Shown piece after piece: positions 25,101-35,700 of a stretch of DNA of 62,000 nucleotides. The first letter of the stretch is position 1. Each line of letters begins with the position of its first letter. A program made the position numbers and the translations under genes. Below the pieces are notes generated by a model. The model was not told the origin of the DNA and did not search any database. It was given only the letters and a program-made list of their open reading frames with translations. Source of the stretch: Lingula anatina (taxonomy: Eukaryota; Brachiopoda; Lingulata; Lingulida; Lingulidae). The stretch is taken from assembly GCF_001039355.2 (NCBI RefSeq), contig NW_019774591.1, positions 81,327 to 143,326 of the forward strand, written 5' to 3'.

Positions 25101-26688
25101 CAATTCAAACGTAGGTCATGTATTCTTAATTTTTGTTGACAGGTATGCTGTTTCGGGTTACATTTATATTCATGCACTCACAAATTTGTTTTGAATTGAT
25201 GCAAAGGTTATCATATTTCGGCTCAATAATAACATTCACCACCGACAGTGCTAAAAATATCGGTGTTTTGCACAGTTGTTAAATGTAGTTTACGAAGCGT
25301 TTCCAAGTTACGAAGCGTTTCCAGGTGGTTCTGTACATGTTTGGGGTGCCATTTGCAGCAACAGTATTTGCCCATTGCTTCCTCTTGATGAAAACCTTAA
25401 CGCTGCCACATTCAGAGACATTCTCCTGCAGAACCCGGGACCGTTCGCAAGAGGGATATACAGAGACAAGTTTAGATTTCAACATGGCAATCCAACTCCC
25501 CACACAGCCCGCTTAATTGCAGACTATATCCGAAAAAACAACATTCAGCCGATGCCACAGCCAGCAAGAAGCCCAGATGCAAACCCAATTGGGCACATGT
25601 GGGACGGACTTGGTCGTGGCATTCAGAGGAGAAACCTTCCCCCTGCAAATCTAGATGAACTGCGAGATGCCCTTCAAGATGAATGGACCAGAATTCCTCT
25701 TCAAAGAGCTGTAACTCTAGTTCACAGTATGCCATGCCGTCTGGCGGCCATTATCCAAGCTCGGTGTGGGCATATACCCGCTATTTAGATTAATAATGAA
25801 CTCTGAAGATGTTTCTTGACAATTTCCCTTAATTTCATATTAATTGTCAATCACAGTATAAATTTATGTTTAATTTTTCACTTGGTACTGTTATGCAAAA
25901 AAAGTACCCTTTTGGGGGGCATGAGAAAAAAATACCCTAAATAAATTAACGCTTTTTTCACATTTGCATTGTTTGTTTCTCCTTGACTTAACCAATCCTC
26001 CAGCTTCACATATTTAACAATATAAACAGTATTAATTTGATAATATCAATAATAATGAAAGAAACAGGGCGATATGCCTACCAAAATTTCCGTGTACCAA
26101 CCATTTTGGGCAAGAGTGTATTATAAGATAGGCGTTTTCCTTTGACATCAATGTATATATTTTTTTCACATCTTTTTAAAGTATTGATACAATATACATC
26201 TATTTTCAGCCAAACTGCACCAAGCACCACAGGTCGACAGGGTAAATACACTGATATTTTATTATGTTGTTTGTATAAATAGCGCTTATGAATGCAGGGG
26301 CGGATCCAGGATTATTTGAAGGGGATGTCCGCAGATGCAATGTCAACACTTCTCCCTTGACGTGGGTATTTTGGTATTTTAAAGGCCGAACGGTGACATT
26401 TGGTCAGTTTAAAATTATGATTTAGCAAGTCAAAATTCTAATTTCAAGAGGGGACCTTTGTTGTGATTTTTTTTTCAGAAATCGAAGAATCATCCTGACG
26501 CCCCCTCGCCCCATAAATCCGCCTCTGTGAATACATGCGCCACTGTAACAAACAGTAGCTTATGAACACATGACCATCTTTTGTTAGTCAGTAGAATTTG
26601 TTTTTTTCGCGAATTGATAATCATATTCTGTCCTTAATCAATGCATATGTGGCCTGGGATGTTTTATATGTGGCCCCTTGCCAAAATG

Positions 26689-26721
<33 letters not shown>

Positions 26722-29700
26722 AAAAAGAAAAAAAGAAATGTCAGGCATCAATTTGTTTTGAATTGAAGCAAATGTAATCATATTTCGGTTCAGTGATAAC
26801 CTGCACCAACGACAATGATAAAAATATGGTTGTGTTGCACATTTGTTACATATAATTTAAGAAGTGGTTCCAAGTGCATGTGCATTTGTAGGATTCATTT
26901 AAAAAGACATCTTGCTTTTGATTTTTCAGTGTGAAAAGTTGGTTGTTTCTTATTTGTTATTTTCAACGTACACATTGGGACTTTTTTCTCTCATAAGCTA
27001 GCTCCCATCATTAGAATACTTTTAGTGGCGTACACATAGCAATTGTTTGCGGTTTTCTGAAAACCATGTTAGAGAAGCGTTGTATTCCAGAGAAATATGG
27101 ATTTGGTTTAAGATTTTATTATAAGATAGGCGTTTTCCTTTGACATCAATATATATTAATTTTCTCACATATTTGTTAAGAATTCATACAATATACATCT
27201 ATTTTTAGCCAAACTGCGGATGAAGCGGATTGAAGCGGATGTCCGCGGATGCATTGCCGACCCTTCTCCCCTGACGTGTGTATTTTGGTATTTTAAAGGG
27301 CTAACGATGACATTTGGTCAGTTTAAAACTATGATTCAGCATGTCAAAATTCTAATTTCAAGAGGGGACCTTTTTTGTGATTTGTTTCAGAAATCGAAGG
27401 GGATGTGCGTCAGGATGATCTTCAATTCGAAACACTTTTGTTTTGATTGTGAAAAGATGGCTGTTTCAGAATCTCGGTTACTTGGTGATCACTGGGTATA
27501 ATTGTAGCAAAAGATCTAAAGACACATGCAGTTTGACACTGTCAGTGAAACGTGTAAAATTGTATGATAAATAAATCAGTTTATTTCTTTATCTAAAATT
27601 TCTTCTGAGCGCACTCTTTTGGTCTCTCATCTGAGTGTGAAAAGTTGGTTATTTCTAATTTGTTATTCTTAACGTACACATTGGGACTTTTTTCTCTCAT
27701 AAGCTAGCTTCCATCATTAGAATACTTTTTTAGTGGCGTACACATGGACATTTTTTGGGGTTTCCCGAAAACCATGTTAGAGAAGTGTTGTATTCCAGAG
27801 AAGTATGAATTTGGTTTAAGATTTTATTATAAGATAGGCGTTTTCCTTTGACATCAATGTATATTGTTTTTTTCACATATTTGCTAAGAATTGATGCAAT
27901 ATACATCTATTTTCAGCCAAACTGAACCAAGCACCACCGGAGCAACAGGGTAAATACACTGATCTTTTATTCTGATTTTTTATTTTTTGTATAAATGGCG
28001 CTTATGAATGCAGGGGCGGATCCAGGATTATTTGAAGCAGATGTCCGCAGATGCAATGTCGACACTTCTCCACTTGTTGTGGGTATTTTGGTATTTTAAA
28101 GACTGAACGGTGACATTTGGTCAGTTTAAAACTATGATTTATAAAGTCAAAATTCCAATTTCAAGAGGGGACCTTTATTGTGATTATTTTTCAGAAATCT
28201 AAGGGGCTGGGCATCAGGATATTTTGGTCAGTTTAAAACAATGATTCAGCAAGTCAAAATTCTAATTTCAAGAGGGTACCTTTGTTGTGTTTTTTTTTTT
28301 TTCAGAAATCGAAAGGGGTGGGCGTCAGAATCATCCTGACGCCCCCCCCCCCCCATAAATCCGCCTCTGTGAATGTATGCGCCACTGTAACAAACAGTAG
28401 CTTATGAACACATGACCATCTTTTGTTAGTCAGTAGAATTTATTTTTTTCGCGAATTGATAATCATATTCTGTCCTTAATCAATGCATATGTGGCCTGGG
28501 ATGTTTTATATGTGGCCCCTTGCCCAAATGTGTTAAAAAAAAAAAAAAAAAAATAGAAAAAAAGAAAAAGAAATGTCAAGCATCAATTTGTTTTGAATTG
28601 AAGCAAATGTAATCATATTTCGGTTCAGTGATAACCTGCACCACCGGCAATGATAAAAATATGTCTGTGTTGCACATTTGTTACATATAGTTTCAGAAGT
28701 GGTTCCAAGTGCATACGCATTTGTAGGATTCATTTAAAAAGACATCTTGCTTTTGATTTTTCAGTGTTAAAAGTTGGTTGTTTCTTATTTGTTATTTTTA
28801 ACGTACACATTGGGACTTTTTTCTCTCATAAGCTAGCTTCCATCATTCGAATACTTTTTTAGTGGCGTGCACATGGCCATTTTTTGGGGTTTCCCGAAAA
28901 CCATGTTAGAGAAGTGTTGTATTCCAGAGAAGTATGAATTTGGTTTAAGATTTTATTATCAGATAGGCGTTTTCCTTTGACATCAATGTATATTGTTTTT
29001 TTCACATATTTTTTAAGAATTGATGCAATATACATCTATTTTCAGCCAAACTGCACCAAGCATCACCGGAGCAACACGGTAAATACACTGATCTTTTTTT
29101 TCTGTTGTTTGCATAAATAGCACTTATGAAACGGGGGTGGATCCAGGATTATTTGAAGGGGATGTCCGCGGATGCAATGCCGACCCTTCTTGCTAGCTTC
29201 CATCATTAGAATACTTTTAATGGCGTACACATAGCCATTTTTTGGGGTTTCCCGAAAACCATGTTAGAGAAGCGTTGTATTCCAGAGAAGTATGAATTTG
29301 GTTTAAGATTTTATTATAAGATAGGCGTTTTCCTTTGACAACAATCTATATATTTGTTAAGAATTGATACAATATACATCTATTTTCAGCCAAACTGGAC
29401 CAAGCACCACCGGAGCAACAGGGTAAATACACTGATCTTTTATTCTTTTGTTTGTATAAATAGCGCTTATGAATGCAGGGGCAGATCCAGGATTATTTGA
29501 AGGGGATGTCCGCAGATGCAATGTCGACACTTCTCCCCTGACGTGTGTATTTTGGTATTTTAAAGGGCTAACGATGACATTTGGTCAGTTTAAAACTATG
29601 ATTCAGCATGTCAAAATTCTAATTTCAAGAGGGGAACTTTATTGTGATTTTTTTCAGAAATCGAAGAGGGTGGGCCTCGGTATCATCCTGACGACCCCCC

Positions 29701-32700
29701 CCCCCCCCCATAAATCCGCCTCTGTGAATGCCACTGTAACAAACAGTAGCTTTTGAACGCATGACCCTCTTTTGTTAGTCAGTAGAATTTGTTTTTTTCG
29801 CGAATTGATAATCATATTCTGTCCTTAGTCAATGCATATGTGGCCTGGGATGTTTCAAATGTGGCCCCTTGCCAAAATGTGTTAAAAAAGAAAAAGAAAT
29901 GTCAGGCATCAATTTGTTATGAATTGAAGCAAATGTAATCATATTTCGGTTCAGTGATAACGTTCACCACCGACAATAATAAAAAGATGGTTGTGTTGCA
30001 CATTTGTTACATATAGTTTAAGAAGTGGTTCCAAGTGCATGCGCTTTTGTAGGATTCATTTAAAAATACGTGTTGCTTTTGATTTTCACACAGATTTGTT
30101 ACACAATGCTACAATGTTCGGACAATCTGTCCCAAACAACACCATGCTTCATTAAAAAATAAAATAAAATAACGAAACGGTATTTGATGGAAAATTTAAT
30201 TAACACTCTTGTTTTGATTGTGAAAAAAATGGCTTTTTCAGAATCTCGGTTACTTGGTGATCACTCTGAATATTTGAAGCAAAAGATCTAATTCTGACGC
30301 CCACCCCTTCGATTTCTGAAAAAAAATCACAACAAAGGTCCCCTCTTGAAATTAGAATTTTGACTTGCCGAATCATTGTTTTAAACTGACCAAATGATCC
30401 TGATGCCCAGCCCCTTCGATTTCTGAAAAATAATCACAATAAAGGTCCCCTCTTGAAATTAGAATTTTGACTTGCTGAAGCATAGTTTTAAACTGACCAA
30501 ATGTCACCGTTCGCCCTATAAAATACCAAAATACCCAGGTCAGGGGAGAAGTATCGACATTGCATTCGAGGACATCCCCTTCAAATAATCCTGGATCCGC
30601 CTGCATCCGACACATGCAGTTTGACACTGTCAGTGAAACGTGTATAATTGTATGATAAATTAATCGAATTTATTTCTTCATCTAAAAATTCTTCTGAGCG
30701 CATTCTTTTGGTCTCTCATCTGAGTGTTAAAAGTTGGTTGTTTCTAATTTGTTATTATTTAACGTACACATTGGGACTTTTAAGATAGATGTTTTCCTTG
30801 ACATCAATGTATATTATTTTTTTCACATATTTGTTAAGAATTGATACAATATACATCTATTTTCAGCCAAACTGCACCAAGCACCACCGGAGCAACAGGG
30901 TAAATACACTGATGTTTTTTTCTGTTTGTATAAATAGCGCTTATGAATGCAGGGGCGGATCCAGGATTATTTGAAGGGGATGTCCTTGAATGCAATGTCG
31001 ATACTTCTCCCCTGACGTGGGTATTTTGGTATTTTATAGGGCTAACGGTGACATTTGGTCAGTTTAAAACTATGCTTCAGCAAGTCATCATTCTAATTTC
31101 AAGAGGGGTCCTTTATTGTGATTTTTTTTCAGAAATCGAAGGGGGTGGGCGTCAGTATCATCCTGACGACCCCCCCCCCCATAAATCCGCCTCTGTGAAT
31201 GCATGCGCTACTGTAACAAACAGTAGCTTATGAACGCATGACCCTCTTTTGTTAGTCAGTAGAATTTGTTTTTTTTCGCGAATTGATAATCATATTCTGT
31301 CCTTAGTCAATGCATATGTGGCCTGGGATGTTTCAAATGTGGCCCCTTGCCAAAATGTGTTAAAAAAGAAAAAGAAATGTCAGGCATCAATTTGTTATGA
31401 ATTGAAGCAAATGTAATCATATTTCGGTTCAGTGATAACGTTCACCACCGACAATGATAAAAATATGGTTGTGTTGCACATTTGTTACATATAGTTTAAG
31501 AAGTGGTTCCAAGTGCATGCGCTTTTGTAGGATTCATTTAAAAATACGTGTTGCTTTAGATTTTCACACAGATTTGTTACACAATGCTACAATGTTCAGA
31601 CAATCTGTCCCAAACAACACCATGCTTCATTAAAAATTAAAATAAAATAACGAAACGGATTTTGATGGAAAATTTAATTAACACTCTTGTTTTGATTGTA
31701 AAAAAATGGCTGTTTCAGAATCTCGGTTACTTGGTGATCACTGGAAATATTTGAAGCAAAAGATATAATGACACATGCAGTTTGACACTATCAGTGAAAC
31801 GTGTAAAATTGTATGATAAATTAATCGAATTTATTTCTTCATCTAAAAATTCTTCTGAGCGCATTCTTTTGGTCTCTCATCTGAGTGTTAAAAGTTGGTT
31901 GTTTCTAATTTGTTATTATTTAACGTACACATTGGGACTTTTAAGATAGGTGTTTTCCTTGACATCAATGTATATTATTTTTTTCACATATTTGTTTAGT
32001 ATTGATACAATATACATCTATTTTCAGCCAAACTGCACCAAGCACCACCGGAGCAACAGGGTAAATACACTGATCTTTTTTTCTGTTTGTATAAATAGCG
32101 CTTATGAATGCAGGGGCGGATCCAGGATTAATTGAAGGGGATGTCCTCGAATGCAATGTCGATACTTCTCCCCTGACGTGGGTATTTTGGTATTTTATAG
32201 GGCGAACGATGACATTTGGTCAGTTTAAAACTATGATTCAGGAAGTCAAAATTCTAATTTCAAGAGGGGACCTTTATTGTGATTTGTTTCAGAAATCGAA
32301 GGGGATTTGCATCAGGATGATCTTCAATTCAAAATACTTTTGTTTTGATTGTGAAAAGATGGCTGTTTCAGAATCTCGGTTACTTGGTGATCACTGGGAA
32401 TAATTGTAGCAAAAGATCTAAAGACACATGCAGTGTTTTCCTTGACATCAATGTATATTATTTTTTTCACATATTTGTTAAGAAATGATACAATATACAT
32501 CTATTTTCAGCCAAACTGCACCAAGCACCACCGGAGCAACAGGGTAAATACACTGATCTTTTTTTCTGTTTGTATAAATAGCGCTGATGAATGCAGGGGC
32601 GGATCCAGGATTATTTGAAGGGGATGTCCTCGAATGCAATGTCGATACTTCTCCCCTGACCTGGGTATTTTGGTATTTTATAGGGCGAACGGTGACATTT

Positions 32701-35700
32701 GGTCAGTTTAAAACTATGCTTCAGCAAGTCAAAATTCTAATTTCAAGAGGGGACCTTTATTGTGATTATTTTTCAGAAATCGAAGGGGCTGGGCATCAGG
32801 ATCATTTGGTCAGTTTAAAACAATGATTCGGCAAGTCAAAATTCTAATTTCAAGAGGGGACCTTTGTTGTGATTTTTTTTCAGAAATCGAAGGGGTGGGC
32901 GTCAGAATCACCCTGAAGCCCCCACCCCCACCCCATAAATCCGCCTCTGTGAATGCATGCGCCACTGTAACAAACAGTAGCTTATGAACACATGACCATC
33001 ATTTGTTAGTCAGTAGAATTTGTTTTTTTTTTTTTTCGCGAATTGATAATCATATTCTGTCCTTAATCAATGCATATGTGGCCTGGGATGTTTCAGATGT
33101 GGCCCCTTGCCAAAATCTGTTAAAAAAGAAAAAGAAAAAGAAATGTCAGGCATCAATTTGTTTTGAATTGAAGCAAATGTAATCATATTTCGGTTCAGTG
33201 ATAACCTTCACCAACGACAATGATAAAAATATGGTTGTGTTGCACATTTGTTACATATAGTTTAAGAAGTGGTTCCAAGTGCATGCGCTTTTGTAGGATG
33301 CATTTAAAAATACGTGTTGCTTTAGATTTTCACACAGATTTGTTACACAATGCTACAATGTTCGGACAATCTGTCCCAAACAACACCATGCTACATTAAA
33401 AATAAATAAAATAACGAAACGGATTTTGATGGAAAATTTGATATTGAATTGATACAATATACATCTATTTTCAGCCAAACTGGACCAAGCACCACCGGAG
33501 CAACAGGGTAAATACACTGATCTATTATTCTTTTGTTTGTATAAATAGCGCTTATGAATGCAGGTGCGGATCTAGGATTATTTGAAGGGGATGTCTACAC
33601 TTCACCCCTGACGAGGGTATTTTGGTATTTTAAGGGCGAACGGTGACATTTAGTCAGTTTAAAACTATGATTCAGCAAGTCAAAATTCTAATTTCAAGAG
33701 GGGACCTTTGTTGTGATTTTTTTTCAGAAATCGAAGGGGGTGGGCGTCAGTATCATCCTGACACTCCCCATAAATCCGCCTCTGTGAATGCATGCGCCAC
33801 TGTAACAAACAGTAGCTAATGAACGCATGGCCCTCTTTTGTTAGTCAGTAGAATTTGTTTTTTTCGCGAATTGATAATCATATTCTGTCCTTAATCAATG
33901 CATATGTGGCCTGGGATGTTTCAAATGTGGCCCCTTGCCAAAATGTGTTAAAAAAGAAAAAGAAATGTCAGGCATCAATTTGTTTTGAATTGAAGCAAAT
34001 GTAATCATAATTCGGTTCAGTGATAACCTTCACCACCGACAATGATAAAAATATGGTTGTGTTGCACATTTGTTACATATAGTTTAAGAAGTGGTTCCAA
34101 GTGCATGCGCTTTTGTAGGATGCATTTAAAAAGACGTGTTGCTTTTGATTTTCACACAGATTTGTTACACAATGCTACAATGTTCGGACAATGTAGGATT
34201 CATTTAAAAAGACGTGTTGCTTTAGATTTTCACACAGATTTGTTACACAATGCTACAATGTTCGGACAATCTGTCCCAAACAACACCATGCTTCATTAAA
34301 AAAATTATTTTAACGTACATATTGAGACTCTTTTTTTATCTCATTAGCTTCCATCATTAGAATACTTTTAGTGGCGTGCAATATTTGCAGCAACGGTATT
34401 TGCCCATTGCTTCCTCTGTATGAAAACCTTAACGCTGCCAGATGCAGAGACGTTCTCCAGCAGAACCTGGAGCCGTTCACAAAAGGGATGTACAGAGGCA
34501 ATTTTAGATTGCAACATTACAATCCAACTCCCCACACAGCCTGCTTATCCGACAAAACAACATTCAGCTGATGCCACAGCCAGGAAGAAGCCCAGATGGA
34601 AACCCAATTGAGAACATGTGGGACGAACTTGGTCGTGCTATTCAGAGGAGAACCCCCCCCCCCCCCCTGCTAATCTAGATAAACTGCGAGATGCCCTTCA
34701 AGATGAATGGACCAGAATTCCTCTCCAAAGAGCTGTAACTCTAGTTCACAGTATGCCACGCCGTCTGGCTGCCATTATTCAAGCTCGCTATTTACAATAT
34801 AGATTAATAATGAAATATGAAGATTTTTCTTGACAACCCCCCCTAATTTCATATTAATTGTCTATCATAGTATATATTTATGTTTAATTTTTCACTTGGT
34901 ACTCAGGGCCGAAGCCTGAGCAAAATGCCAGGGGGGCAGTAAGCGGACACGAGGGGGCGAAGCCCCTGAGGGGGGAGGGGATGTCCCCCTACCAGTGTGG
35001 AAAATTCTAAATCCCAGGGTGGGCAACTGCCCCCCCCTCTTTTTGGGGGCATGAGAAAAAAAACACTAAATAAATTAACGCTTTTTTCACATTTGCATTG
35101 GTTGTTTCTCCTTGACTTGACCAATCATCCAGCTTCACATATTTAACAATATAAACCGTATTGATTTGGTAATATCAATAATGATGAAAGAAACAGGGCG
35201 ATAGCAACCATTTTGGGCAAGAGTGTATATGCCCAAGTCCCTCATGGTCATTTACAAAGTGGGCTTGGTTTTGGGATGATATGATATGTTTTCTTTCTAT
35301 TGCAGTTGAATTTGAAACGTCTTTTCTTCTTCTAAGCTCGCGTTATTACCTACTGGTAGTACATTTATATCACTTTTTTATTTGAGGACGATATGAGTTT
35401 TTTCCTTTGTTTTTAATTCTAACGCACGTACACTGTGGCGTGCACATGAACATTTTATTTAATTCGTTAAAAAAAGTAACCAACGCTGTTCGTTAGACAA
35501 GTGTAGTATTGTCTTTAAATTACAGTATTACAGAGGCTAGGTTTGCACCTTTTACGTCCATTTATTTTCATTCACAGATTTGTTACGAATTGATGCAACA
35601 TCTAGTGCCTGTATTTATCAGTTCGCTTATTGAGTCTTGGTGCCCTTTTGTCACTGTTTCTCGACACTGTGCATACTTCTTGGTGGAATTGATAACATTC

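Larger units (their letters stand above)
26210..33507 (+). repeat. Array of nine 33-nt exon copies in amplified exon-plus-intron units
   Basis: Seven intact copies (27917-27949, 29046-29078, 29390-29422, 30867-30899, 32028-32060, 32511-32543, 33475-33507) share TCTATTTTCAG acceptors and GG|GTAAAT donors (CG in the second), phase 2-2, coding QTAPSTTGATG with variants QTEPS, QTGPS and QTAPSITGATR. The copy at 26210-26241 is 32 nt and would break the frame. The copy at 27209 is fused after 11 nt to a MITE. Units vary from about 0.35 to 1.4 kb. A full one holds, in order: exon, CAGGGGCGG MITE, a CGCGAATTGATAATC segment, a poly-A/GAAAAAG tract, a splice-dead mini-exon (CGGTTCAGTGATAAC) and the next acceptor. 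High identity between units indicates recent expansion or gene conversion. Confidence 0.7.

Noticed and set aside
26690-26735. Poly-A and GAAAAAG tracts in the array units, as signs of retrocopies
   Set aside because: They occur at the same internal place in every unit, without target duplications or 3' ends of a transcript; they are part of the duplicated intron.
29469-32826. Repeated frames reading MNAGADPGLFEGDV and on, in several copies
   Set aside because: They are translations of the CAGGGGCGGATCC MITE; they begin in the target site and lack any conserved protein feature beyond DNA identity.
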